Of a stretch of 64,000 bases of DNA, positions 42,397 through 52,076 are shown piece by piece. The stretch covers positions 1 through 64,000 of the forward strand of contig CAXNMJ010000001.1 of the NCBI GenBank assembly GCA_964203655.1, given 5' to 3'. A program made the position numbers and the translations under genes. This DNA comes from BACL27 sp947488385. Lineage in GTDB: Bacteria; Actinomycetota; Acidimicrobiia; Acidimicrobiales; Ilumatobacteraceae. Position 1 is the stretch's first letter. The number at the start of each line of letters is the position of its first letter. Below the pieces are notes generated by a model. It did no database searches. It had not been told where the DNA came from and saw nothing but the letters and a program-made list of their open reading frames with translations.

Positions 42397-44165
42397 TTTG
42401 CGGCTGGTGGCAACAGCCTGATGCCCAGTTCATTAAGTTGAGCAGGGTTCACAGTCGTCGGCGCATTTGTCATCGGGTCGGAGCCTGATTGAGTTTTTGG
42501 AAAAGCAATCACTTCACGAATATTGTCTTCGCCCGCCAGAATCGCAACCAAACGATCAATACCAAACGCGAAGCCGCCGTGCGGAGGTGCCCCGTATTTA
42601 AATGGCTGCAAGAAGAAACCAAAACGCGCGTCAGCATCCTCGTCGGTTATGCCGAGTTGGCGAAACACCCGCCGCTGCAGATCTGGTTCGTGAATTCGAA
42701 TCGAGCCCGAGCCGAGCTCCCAACCGTTCAAGACAAGGTCGTATGCGAGCGCTCGCACCGAAAGCGGATCGCTCTCAAGTCGATCAACATCTTCATGATG
42801 CGGATGACAGAACGGATGATGTCCAGGTTGTGGCAATTTCGTCGTTGGGTTAATGCCAACGAACATTGGAAAGTCGACCACCCATACATATCTATATGGG
42901 CCCTCGTGCACTGGCGGGCGGCCAAGATCATTGCGCAACTGTCCCAAAACTGCACAACTAGTTGACCAAACATCGGCAACGATCAGAATCAAGTCGCCGA
43001 CTGATGCTTTCGTTTCAGCAATCAGATCTGCTTGTTCTTTTGCCGACATGAACTTGGCTACAGGTGAGTCAAGCACCGACCCCTCGCCCACTTTGATCCA
43101 CACGAGGCCTTTTGCACCCATCTTTTTCGCGCGTTCAGTCAAGGCATCTAACTTGTTGCGGCCGCTCGCTGCCTGCTCCGGATAATCGGCGTGCTTTACA
43201 CAAATTCCCTTGATTGATTCAGCCGACGCAAAGGCCTTGAACTCGGTCGACGCAAAAACATGCGTGAGTTCGATCAATTTCATTTCAAAGCGCAAGTCTG
43301 GTTTGTCGATGCCGTAATAGTTCATCGCATCGTGCCAAGTCATTCGCTCAATCGGCGGTGGCTCCGAACCAGTTGCGGCCGTAGCTGCAGCAACAACGGC
43401 TGTCGAGATCATCGCCATTACATCGTCTTTATTGACAAAACTCATCTCGGCATCAAGTTGCATGAACTCGTATTGACGATCCGCGCGCAGGTCTTCGTCG
43501 CGCAAACACTTAGCGATTTGGTAGTAGCGATCCATGCCGGCGACCATCAATAACTGTTTCCATAGTTGTGGCGATTGTGGCAACGCATAAAACGAACCTG
43601 GTTCATTGCGAGATGGAACCAAGAATTCGCGTGCACCCTCTGGGGTGCTTGGCATCAGCAAAGGTGTTTCAATCTCGGTAAAGCCCTGCGACTCCATTGA
43701 CTTACGGATCGCCGAATTAACCTTTGCTCGCAATCGCAGATTCTTTTGCATTCGTTCACGTCGAATATCTAAGTATCGATATTTCAACCGAACATTTTCA
43801 TCTACATCGTCGCCGCGTTGGTCAATCGGAAACGGTGGCGGTTCGGCATTGTTTAAAACCTCAATCTTGCAGTTGCTGAGTTCTACTTTGCCTGTTGGAA
43901 TATTCTCGTTTACCGTTCCGGCAGGACGCGCCTGAACCGTGCCGGTCACACGAATCACCCATTCGCTGCGAACATCAACAGTGTTATCAACTACGCATTG
44001 AACGATGCCGCTGAAGTCGCGCAGGTCAAGAAACGCCAGGTTGTTGCCGTGCTCGCGCCTTCGTCCAACCCAACCACAAAGGGTGACTTGCTGGCCAACA
44101 TTTTCTGCGCGCATATCTCCGCACAAGTGAGTTCGCAATGCTGTGCTGTTATTTGTCTTAGTCAT
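42393..44165 (-). CDS. aspS: Aspartyl-tRNA synthetase
   Basis: Class IIb synthetase of the bacterial type. N-terminal OB-fold anticodon domain (about 10-110, with GWVGRRREHGNNLAFLDLRD), catalytic core with the RDEDLRADRQ motif 2 region, a GAD insertion domain (about 290-420) and motif 3 in GFAFGIDRLVAIL. Length 590. Whether it also charges tRNA-Asn cannot be told; gatCAB and asnS are not in the window. Confidence 0.97.
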   Translation of the reverse strand: MTKTNNSTALRTHLCGDMRAENVGQQVTLCGWVGRRREHGNNLAFLDLRDFSGIVQCVVDNTVDVRSEWVIRVTGTVQARPAGTVNENIPTGKVELSNCKIEVLNNAEPPPFPIDQRGDDVDENVRLKYRYLDIRRERMQKNLRLRAKVNSAIRKSMESQGFTEIETPLLMPSTPEGAREFLVPSRNEPGSFYALPQSPQLWKQLLMVAGMDRYYQIAKCLRDEDLRADRQYEFMQLDAEMSFVNKDDVMAMISTAVVAAATAATGSEPPPIERMTWHDAMNYYGIDKPDLRFEMKLIELTHVFASTEFKAFASAESIKGICVKHADYPEQAASGRNKLDALTERAKKMGAKGLVWIKVGEGSVLDSPVAKFMSAKEQADLIAETKASVGDLILIVADVWSTSCAVLGQLRNDLGRPPVHEGPYRYVWVVDFPMFVGINPTTKLPQPGHHPFCHPHHEDVDRLESDPLSVRALAYDLVLNGWELGSGSIRIHEPDLQRRVFRQLGITDEDADARFGFFLQPFKYGAPPHGGFAFGIDRLVAILAGEDNIREVIAFPKTQSGSDPMTNAPTTVNPAQLNELGIRLLPPAAK

Positions 44166-44177
44166 TAATCAGTACTT

Positions 44178-45434
44178 TCATTTTGGATTGAGAGCTTTTT
44201 TTACTTCGGCCACCAAGTCTTTGCGAGCAATTAAGTACTGATCGCCAGAACCCATCGGACGTAACATTATGGTCGAATTTTCGACCTCATCCGACCCGAT
44301 TATCAATGCGAGCGTTGCTCCGCTGCGATCTGCCGATTTCATTTGAGCTTTCATGCTGCGCAAGTCATAGGCACGATCGGCGCTCAGACCATTGCTCCGT
44401 AATTCGTGACAAACAGCATGAGCGTGCATGCCGTCAACCGTGTCGACCACAAAAACTTGCACTGCCGTCGCTGGAGCATCAAAAACTTTTTCTGCATCGC
44501 ACGCCAGCAGTGTTCGGTCCAAGCCGAGTGCAAAACCGATTCCTGGTGTTGCTGGTCCACCCAAAGCCTCGACCAACCCGTCATATCGACCACCACCACC
44601 AATTGCTGTGTGCGCTGCTTCAAGCGCAATTGATGTGAATTCAAAAGTGGTGCGACGATAATAATCAAGGCCTCGCACAAGTCGGTTGTTGATCTCATAC
44701 GAAATATTTAAGGCATCTAGTGCCTGCAACACGGCATCAAAATGTTGGTTTGATGCGTCGCTGATGAACTCGCGAATCGCCGGAGCACCCGCGATTACTT
44801 TCTGATCTGGTTCGCGTTTCGAGTCGAGTACGCGCAATGGATTGCGCGCCAAAGTCGCTCGGCTTTCAGTGGTCAAATCTTTTTCATTAGCCATAAAAAA
44901 TTGCGAAAGTGCTTGTGAGTATTTTTCTCGATCCCCAGCATCACCAAGTGTGTTGATTGAAAGATGAACTTTACGCAAACCAAGGTCGGCATAAAACTTT
45001 GCAGCCAAGGCGATGACTTCGGCATCTAGCAACGGGTCATCTGCTCCGAGCGCTTCAATACCTACCTGGTCAAACTGTCGATATCGACCCTGCTGTGGTT
45101 TTTCGTAGCGAAAGTTCGGACCCGCATACCAAACTTTCCACGGCGTTGTTGGTCGATGCTCGACAAATGCTCGACACACACTGGCTGTCTGTTCAGGTCG
45201 CAAGGCCACATGTCGACCACCTTTGTCGTGAAAGTCATACATTTCTTTAGTGACAACTTCGGTTGCCTCACCCAATCGTAAAAAGACGTCTAAGTCTTCG
45301 AACATCGGGGGAATTATGTACGAATAACCCGCTGACTCAACCGTGCTGGCAAAAACATCTTGAAAGGCTCGCCAACGCGCCGAATGGGGCGCCAAAATAT
45401 CGCGAGTTCCGGGAGAAGTCTTAAATTCAGGCAC
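44178..45434 (-). CDS. hisS: Histidyl-tRNA synthetase
   Basis: Class II synthetase. Motif 2 ALRPEQTASVCRAFVEH, the histidine-specific RGLDYYRRTTFEF near residue 260, and motif 3 GIGFALGLDRTLLA near residue 302, followed by a C-terminal anticodon-binding domain. Length 418 is normal. It lies 38 bp after relA and 12 bp before aspS, the same order as in M. tuberculosis. Confidence 0.97.
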   Translation of the reverse strand: MPEFKTSPGTRDILAPHSARWRAFQDVFASTVESAGYSYIIPPMFEDLDVFLRLGEATEVVTKEMYDFHDKGGRHVALRPEQTASVCRAFVEHRPTTPWKVWYAGPNFRYEKPQQGRYRQFDQVGIEALGADDPLLDAEVIALAAKFYADLGLRKVHLSINTLGDAGDREKYSQALSQFFMANEKDLTTESRATLARNPLRVLDSKREPDQKVIAGAPAIREFISDASNQHFDAVLQALDALNISYEINNRLVRGLDYYRRTTFEFTSIALEAAHTAIGGGGRYDGLVEALGGPATPGIGFALGLDRTLLACDAEKVFDAPATAVQVFVVDTVDGMHAHAVCHELRSNGLSADRAYDLRSMKAQMKSADRSGATLALIIGSDEVENSTIMLRPMGSGDQYLIARKDLVAEVKKALNPK

Positions 45435-45472
45435 GCGTGAAGGCTAGACGCTTTGGCGACACGGGCGATTCA

Positions 45473-47731
45473 TTATCTAGCAGCCGATGGGTGCGCCACG
45501 TCTTCATCCTCAATTTCATCAGTCGGCACCCCTGGCAAAACACGATTTGCGTCGTAAACACCGTCGATTCGCTTGATCACGCGCAGTACCGACAACAAAT
45601 GACTCGGGTCAGCAAATTCAAATTCAAATCGCATTCGTGCAACGCGATCAGAACCAGTGTGCGTTGTGCACGCAACTATGTTCACGTGCTCATCTGAAAG
45701 CGCATTAGCCACGTCTCGCAACAACCGCGATCGGTCAAGTGCTTTTACTTCGACGGCGGCTACGAACATTGCGTTTGATCCCTCAGACGACCACTCAACT
45801 TCAACAACTCGAGCAGAATCTTGGGCCACAAGTGAAGCTGCATTCGCACAGTCCGAACGATGCACGGTTACTCCGCGACCCTTGGTCACAAAGCCCATTA
45901 CTTCGTCGGGTGGCACGGGTGTGCAACAACGCGATAAGCGAACCAACACGTCGGGCATACCTTCTATATGCACACCATTTTTCTGAGTCGAAGCGAGTCC
46001 AGTTGCACCAATTGACGACATTGAAAGTTGGTCAGGTTGAACTCCATCACGCATTCGCTTTGACATTCGCTCGACGATTGCAACTGCATCAACTCTCTGG
46101 TCACCAATTGCAGCAAAAAAATCATTTGCGTCTTCAAAACTCAGTAGAGCAACTTCGTCTTGCAACACCTGCGACGAAAGTATTTTCTGGGCGGGCAACC
46201 CGGCTTGGCGAAGTCGTTCTACCAATTCGTCTCGACCGTTTTCAACCAAATCCTCGAGGCGCTCACGAGTCAACCATTGTTTGACTTTGCTTCGAGCTTT
46301 TGGCGAAACGACAAACTCGAGCCAATCTTGCGATGGCTCGCTTGTCTCGCCTTGCGAAACGAGAACTTCGCATGTGTCCCCCGATGCCAACTTGTAATCC
46401 AGCGGCACGAGACGACCATTTACTCGAGCGCCCATACAACTATGACCAACCTCGGTGTGCACTGCATAGGCAAAGTCAACTGGAGTTGACATCACAGGCA
46501 ATGTGATAACACGACCCTTTGGCGTGAAAACAAACAACTCATCTTGTTCAAGATCAGTTTTCAAAATCTCCAAGAACTGACTTGGGTCTGAAACTTCACC
46601 CTGCCAATCGATGATTCGGTTCAACCAGTCAATGTCGCCCTGCGAAACCGTGTCTTTGTATGCCCAGTGAGATGCAACGCCCCATTCGGCGCGCTGGTGC
46701 ATTTCTTGAGTTCGAATCTGAACTTCGATCGGTTTGCCACCAGGTCCAACCACCGTGGTGTGCAACGACTGATACAAGTTGAATTTTGGCATCGCAATGT
46801 AATCTTTGAATCTTCCGACGATCGGCTTCCAATGCCCGTGAATCGCACCCAAGACGGTGTAACAATCTTTTTCTGATTCAACGACAATTCGAATCGCCAG
46901 CAAGTCGTAAATGTCGTCGAACTCGCGACCTTTTTGCACCATTTTTTCGTAGATGCTCCAGAGATGTTTGCCTCTCGCCGTAAGTTCGGCCCTGATCTTT
47001 ACTTCTTCAAGCCACTGCTGTACTTGGCCGATTGTCTTTGCGAGATAAACATTTCGTTCCGGCGCTCGTGTGGCGACGAGGTGGTCAAGTTCGGCATAGC
47101 GCTTGGGATATAACGCCGCAAATGCCAAGTCTTCAAGTTGCTGTTTGATCTCTTGCATTCCGAGACGATGCGCCAGTGGAGCATAAATATCAAGAGTCTC
47201 TTGGGCGATTCGTTGTTGCTTGTCGTGTGAGACCGCGGCAATTGTGCGCATGTTGTGCAGACGATCTGCAAGTTTGATCATCAGCACGCGCAGGTCGCGC
47301 GCCATCGCCACCAACATCTTGCGCATCGTTGCTGCCTGTTGTGCTTCTTTTGAGTCAAATTGCAGTCGTTCAAGTTTCGTGACACCGTCAACAATTGCCG
47401 AAACCTCGCTTCCAAAATTGCTTTCAACATCGCCGATTGTTATTTCAGTGTCTTCAACAGCATCGTGCAGCAACGCCGCCACGATTGAAACTTCGTCCAA
47501 TCCGATGTCGGCAACAATTCGAGCCACGGCAATCGGGTGATTGATGTAGAGCTCTCCACTTGAACGGTTTTGACTCGCATGCGCCGATCGCGCCATTTCG
47601 TATGCTGCGTTGATCAGCGATACTGAACCCTTGGGATGACGCGCTTTATAGGCACTCAGCAGAGGTGAGAGTTCCTCGGCAATTGTCGTGTTCTGGCGCC
47701 GCCACGGCAGCACCCTCGATGAGGTGGCCAT
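45473..47731 (-). CDS. relA: Bifunctional (p)ppGpp synthetase/hydrolase (RelA/SpoT homologue)
   Basis: Stringent-response enzyme. Domains in order: HD hydrolase (about 45-200, with LLHDAVEDTEI), synthetase (about 250-370, with RFKDYIAMPKFNLYQSLHTT and EVQIRTQEMH), TGS (about 405-465, VFTPKGRVITLPVMSTPVDFAYAVH), a helical/zinc-finger-like region with RCCTPVPPDEVMGF, and a C-terminal ACT domain. Intact HD and synthetase motifs suggest both activities. Length 752. Lies 15 bp after secF. Confidence 0.96.
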   Translation of the reverse strand: MATSSRVLPWRRQNTTIAEELSPLLSAYKARHPKGSVSLINAAYEMARSAHASQNRSSGELYINHPIAVARIVADIGLDEVSIVAALLHDAVEDTEITIGDVESNFGSEVSAIVDGVTKLERLQFDSKEAQQAATMRKMLVAMARDLRVLMIKLADRLHNMRTIAAVSHDKQQRIAQETLDIYAPLAHRLGMQEIKQQLEDLAFAALYPKRYAELDHLVATRAPERNVYLAKTIGQVQQWLEEVKIRAELTARGKHLWSIYEKMVQKGREFDDIYDLLAIRIVVESEKDCYTVLGAIHGHWKPIVGRFKDYIAMPKFNLYQSLHTTVVGPGGKPIEVQIRTQEMHQRAEWGVASHWAYKDTVSQGDIDWLNRIIDWQGEVSDPSQFLEILKTDLEQDELFVFTPKGRVITLPVMSTPVDFAYAVHTEVGHSCMGARVNGRLVPLDYKLASGDTCEVLVSQGETSEPSQDWLEFVVSPKARSKVKQWLTRERLEDLVENGRDELVERLRQAGLPAQKILSSQVLQDEVALLSFEDANDFFAAIGDQRVDAVAIVERMSKRMRDGVQPDQLSMSSIGATGLASTQKNGVHIEGMPDVLVRLSRCCTPVPPDEVMGFVTKGRGVTVHRSDCANAASLVAQDSARVVEVEWSSEGSNAMFVAAVEVKALDRSRLLRDVANALSDEHVNIVACTTHTGSDRVARMRFEFEFADPSHLLSVLRVIKRIDGVYDANRVLPGVPTDEIEDEDVAHPSAAR

Positions 47732-47746
47732 GACTAAAGCGTAGTG

Positions 47747-48891
47747 CTAACGACGTTTTTTTCGGGGTCGTGGCGGGTGTGTCAACAAAGTGGTTGCACG
47801 CTCGGCTGCACTATTGATGGTTGATTCGCTTGTCGAATCACCTGACGAACCAGCTTCAACTCGCGAAGCTTTTGTCACACGTCGCGAAGACTCACCATTG
47901 CCCATCAATTCAGACATTGCCTGACCTGTAGCAATCTGACCAGCTAAATGGTTTGTATTTTGGCTCGTTGCGCTTGAGCACATCCAAAAGTGGAACCGCT
48001 ACAAAGATCGACGAATATGTACCGGCAAGCATGCCAACCAGCAAGGCAACGGCAAATTCTTCGAGGCTCTTTGCTCCGAGCATGAACGACCCAACTACTA
48101 GAAGCGAAATTACAGGCAACGCTGAAGACAGCGTCGTGTTGAGCGAACGAGCTAAAACTTCATTGGTCGAGACATTTGCGATGTTGGCAAATGACTGTCG
48201 CGAAGATGCAAACTTGGTTGCGTTTTCTTGAACTCGGTCAAAGACAACCACCGTGTCATACAGCGAGTATCCCAGAATTGTCAAAAACGCAACAACTGTT
48301 GCAGGTGAGACTTCAAATCCAAACAACGAGTAGACACCTACGCTCAATAAAACGTCGTGAGCCATTGCCACGATTGCAGTGATCGCCATCTTCCATTCAA
48401 GACGCCAAGAAATGTAAAGCGAAACAATCACAAAAAAGACGATCAATGCCCGAACTGCTTTTTCAGTGATGCTGCGACCCCAAGACGAGCTCACCGATGC
48501 AACACTGACTTCTTCAATTTCAACTTTTGCGAGTTCAGCAAATGACTTCTGCACTGCAAGACGAACCTCTTCAGGTTGGTCCCCCACCTGCACGCGCATG
48601 ACTTGCAGTTCACTACCAGTCAAGAACTGAATCTTTGCGTTTGACGACTCAATGTTGTTGGCATCAAGCACGCTTCGGGCATCTTCATTAGTCAGACTCT
48701 CCGGCGGGCACTTCCCATGCCACACCGCCACGAAAGTCAATGCCAAGTTCTAGTCCTTGTACGAGCAATGAAACTGCGCCTGCTAAAACAATTGTCAACG
48801 AGATTGCAAAGCCGATGATTCGCTTGCCAATGAAGTCGAATGTAGTTTCACCGCGATAGAGGCGACCAAAGAAACTGAAAAAGTTTTTCAC
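47747..48891 (-). CDS. secF: Protein translocase subunit SecF, reading frame interrupted twice
   Basis: Inner-membrane partner of SecD that uses the proton gradient to help export. Three frames together make one normal SecF of about 380 residues. Part 1 (48891 to 48688): MKNFFSFFGRLYRG, first membrane helix, LGIDFRGGVAWEVPAGES. Part 2 (from about 48706 to 47910): NEDARSVLD, periplasmic loop, membrane helices with ITAIVAMAHDVLLSVG and ILGYSLYDTVVVFDRVQEN. Part 3 (from about 47948 to 47747): a hydrophilic tail ending in PPRPRKKRR. Each junction is a +1 shift; runs CCC at 48706-48708 and TTT (aaa on plus, 47946-47948) are candidate extra-base sites. The GTG start shares a base with the secD stop. 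Confidence 0.88.
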
Positions 48892-50487
48892 TACATCCCC
48901 TCTGGCTTCACAGTCTGAATTCCAAGAACCATGCGACCTTGTACACGCTTAGATCTTGCGAAAAGCAATACCGCACTGCGTGTGAAAAAGTACGTGATCA
49001 AAATGTCGGTGAGCGCAGAGATACCCAAGAAGAATGCAAAACCGCGCACCGACCCAACAGTCAGATACCACAACACAATTGCCGCGATGAACGAAACCGT
49101 GTCAGCAGCCACAATTGTGCGCCAAGCAGACTCAAAACTGCGCACTGCTGAATTCTTAAGTGTTTTTCCAAAACGAATTTCATCTTTTATGCGCTCAAAA
49201 AACACGATGTACGAGTCGACTGCAATGCCAATCGAGACGATGATGCCGGCAATTCCAGAAAGCGAGAGCGCAAGTCCATTGGTGCGCGAAAGAAGCGAAA
49301 TGACGCTCCACAAAAACGCTATTGAAATAGTCATGCCAGCAATCACGAATACAGCCATAAGTCGGTAGTAGGCCAGAAGCAAGGCCACCACAAGCAAGAT
49401 GCCGACAAGACCAGAAATGATCGCTGCACGAAGCGAGTCTGAACCCAGAGTTGCAGAAACTGTTTGAGCCTGCGAGACAGCAAAACGCACAGGCACCGCA
49501 CCGAATTCAAGAATCTTGGCGAGTTCACGAGCTTCTTCTGGCGTAAACGAACCACTGATTTGCACCGTGCCACCCGTGAACTCGGGTTCATTCACAGTTG
49601 GAGCAGAGATGACCGTTCCGTCCAGCACCATTGCAAGTTGACCTGTTGGGCACTCTGCTGTTTTATTGAAACATGCTGCGGCGAGTTTGTTCCATAACTG
49701 ATCGCCGTCTGGCCCGCTTCGCAACCCAACAACGACGGCCCATTCGCCAGTCTGTACATCGGCTCGAGCATCATTTTTGAAAACTTTTCCAGAAGCACCA
49801 GCAGGTCCAACAACGTACGCAATACCGTTTTTATCTAGAAGCAAAACAGTTTGTGTTGGATCATTTGGATCGTCACCCAAGCCAAGATTCTCAGCGGTTT
49901 GAGGAGCATCTGCAATCGGAGTCACCGCTTGCGTATCTGTTGTTTCAGTCGGAACAGAAGTCGAGCTATCTGGAGTTGTGGTCGCAGTTGAAATGAGACG
50001 CGACGCACCTGGTCCGCCAGAAATAGTGCGCTGCACCATCTTCTACTGAATCTGAAGTCTGACCAGGAACCGTTGTTGTTGGATCAACCACGGTCGTTAC
50101 CGAACCCGGAATCGTGGTGTCTGGGTTCTGGTTCAACATGCCCGATTGCAGAACCGGACGCAACAAGAGTTCGCCTGTGCGACCAATAATGTCAAGTGCC
50201 TGTTGTTGGTCTTTTACGCCAGGCAAGTTCACAATCACCGTGCTGCCTTGCAAAATAATTTCTGGTTCGGCAACACCAATTGAGTCGACACGCGCACGAA
50301 TAATTTCGACAGCAACATCTAAACCTGCTGGGTCAAATTCGCCGTCTGGTTGCAGTGTCACCGATGCGCCGCCCTGCAAGTCGAGTCCAAGTGCTGGCGT
50401 ATTTCCGGCGACCAAGTTTGCAACAAGCGCCGATGCAACTGCGACAACCAGCAGTGTCAACGAGATTATGTGCCGACGTTTATTCAT
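48891..50487 (-). CDS. secD: Protein translocase subunit SecD, reading frame interrupted once
   Basis: Works with SecF in preprotein export. Part 1 (50487 to about 50020) has the N-terminal helix and the first periplasmic domain: LGLDLQGGASVTLQP, IIRARVDSIGVAEPEI, VNLPGVKD. Part 2 (about 50020 to 48891) continues with a Thr/Pro/Ser-rich linker, the second periplasmic region (NEPEFTGGTVQISGSFTPEEA) and six membrane segments with VSIGIAVDSYIVFFERIKDE. Part 2 is in the +1 frame; the break lies between 49966 and 50041, perhaps at the TTT at 50021-50023. Total about 530 residues, as expected. Confidence 0.9.
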
Positions 50488-50527
50488 GAATGATTAGACA
50501 GCCTTCAATTCGACAGTTTTCAAACTT

Positions 50528-50896
50528 CTACTCAGCTGGCTTTTGAGGCGTAGGCGCCGAAACTTTTCTCGCAATTGAGCCTTTAGCGACACGAACCTCA
50601 ACTTTTTCGGCGATATCCAACCACAACCACTCGTCTTCAACCGCAGACACAAAACCGTAGATGCCAGAATTCAAAACAACCTCGTCGCCCTCGACAATGC
50701 TTGATTGCAGATTCGCTGTCTCTTTCTGACGCTTACGTTGCGGGCGTAGCAACAAAAAATACATCGCAGCGAATATGAGTACCAAAGGCAGGAAACCCAA
50801 AATTGGGTTTGAGGCTTGCTCTTCAGCAGCTGCGGCGAATAAGCCCGAAAAGCGAGCCGAAATATGGGCGATGAGAGTTGTGAACATAGCAAGCAA
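50528..50896 (-). CDS. yajC: Preprotein translocase subunit YajC
   Basis: Small accessory of the SecDF complex. One membrane helix (about 31-50, PILGFLPLVLIFAAMYFLLL) followed by the family motif RPQRKRQKE and a cytoplasmic beta-rich domain (GDEVVLNSGIYGFVSAVEDEWLWLDIA). 122 residues, longer N terminus than usual. The yajC-secD-secF order is standard. Confidence 0.95.
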   Translation of the reverse strand: MLAMFTTLIAHISARFSGLFAAAAEEQASNPILGFLPLVLIFAAMYFLLLRPQRKRQKETANLQSSIVEGDEVVLNSGIYGFVSAVEDEWLWLDIAEKVEVRVAKGSIARKVSAPTPQKPAE

Positions 50897-50905
50897 GTCT
50901 AGGGC

Positions 50906-52024
50906 TTAGGGCTTCTCGTTGGCAGAGTCTGTCCATATCTCTAACAAAGACTTTCGCAGGCTGGCAAACTCGTTTTTAATGATGGCGTCACGCATTTGTT
51001 GCATCAAATCCAAAGTGAATGCCACGTTATGAAGCGAAACGAGTCGCGCAGCAGTCGGCTCATTGACTTGAAACAAATGACGAATATAGCCACGCGTATG
51101 TCGCTTACAAACAGAGCAGGCGCACTTGGCATCAATCGGATCTTGGCTGGTCGTGAATTCTGCGCGGGTGATATTTAGTTTGCCGTTCGAGGTCAGTGCA
51201 GTTCCGTGGCGACCAATTCGAGTTTGCATCACACAATCAAACTGATCGACACCCAAGTTCACGGCTTCGACCAGTGATGCGGGGTCGCCAACACCCATCA
51301 AATATCTAGGACGATCTTTCGGCAAATGTTCGATTGCCGCGGCGAGCGCAACCAACATTTCTTCGCGTGTCTCCCCCACTGATAGCCCGCCGATGCCATA
51401 GCCGTCAAAATCTAGATCGGCTGTAATCTTCGCGCTTTCACGACGAAGCACAGGGTCGATGCCCCCTTGCACGATGCCAAACAAACTTTGATCTTGTCGA
51501 CGATGCGTTTCTCTTGCTCGCTTTGCCCAACTTGAGGTTCGCTTCAACGCCAAACGAACAACTTCATCAGCTGACGGCAAAGGCGCGCAAACATCTAACA
51601 CCATTTGTATGTCAGCGCCGATTAACTCTTGGGTCTTGATCGCTGATTCGGGTGTAAAACGATGCATAGAACCGTCATATGTCGAACGAAAAGAAACACC
51701 ATCGTCGTCAACATCAGGGTTCAAAGAAAAAACCTGAAAACCTCCTGAGTCGGTCAGAGTCAAACCCTTCCAACCTGCGAACGCACCGAGACCGCCAAGG
51801 TCTGCAACAACTTGAGCACCAGGACGCAACATCAAGTGATAGGTGTTACCCAAGACAATTCGGGCTCCAAGTTCTTCGTAGTCCTGTGCACTCAGGTGAC
51901 GAATTGCACCGCGAGTACCAACCGGCATGAAACATGGCGTCTGATATTCACCACGATGCGTTGTGGCGACTCCGGCACGCGCCGAATTTTCTATCGCAGT
52001 CTGGCGAAACTCAACAGCAAACAT
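50906..52024 (-). CDS. tgt: tRNA-guanine transglycosylase
   Basis: Swaps guanine 34 of GUN-anticodon tRNAs for a queuosine precursor (preQ1). The active site has LTDSGGFQVFSL, GIVQGGIDP, GIGGLSVGE and a zinc site CACSVCKRHTRGYIRHL. Length 372. Its neighbour queA carries out the next step, so this genome can convert preQ1 to epoxyqueuosine; the genes making preQ1 are not here, so salvage is possible. Confidence 0.97.
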   Translation of the reverse strand: MFAVEFRQTAIENSARAGVATTHRGEYQTPCFMPVGTRGAIRHLSAQDYEELGARIVLGNTYHLMLRPGAQVVADLGGLGAFAGWKGLTLTDSGGFQVFSLNPDVDDDGVSFRSTYDGSMHRFTPESAIKTQELIGADIQMVLDVCAPLPSADEVVRLALKRTSSWAKRARETHRRQDQSLFGIVQGGIDPVLRRESAKITADLDFDGYGIGGLSVGETREEMLVALAAAIEHLPKDRPRYLMGVGDPASLVEAVNLGVDQFDCVMQTRIGRHGTALTSNGKLNITRAEFTTSQDPIDAKCACSVCKRHTRGYIRHLFQVNEPTAARLVSLHNVAFTLDLMQQMRDAIIKNEFASLRKSLLEIWTDSANEKP

Positions 52025-52076
52025 CGCGCTACACGGTATCTAACTGACAGTTACTTGAAGCTTTCTCTCACCGAGA

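Noticed and set aside
47747..47983. Separate 78-residue gene between relA and secF
   Set aside because: Its sequence reads as the hydrophilic C-terminal tail of SecF in the +1 frame (ends PRPRKKRR), not as an independent protein.
48891..50039. Independent short SecD starting at an internal ATG (50039)
   Set aside because: It lacks the N-terminal helix and first periplasmic domain, which are present directly upstream in the other frame.
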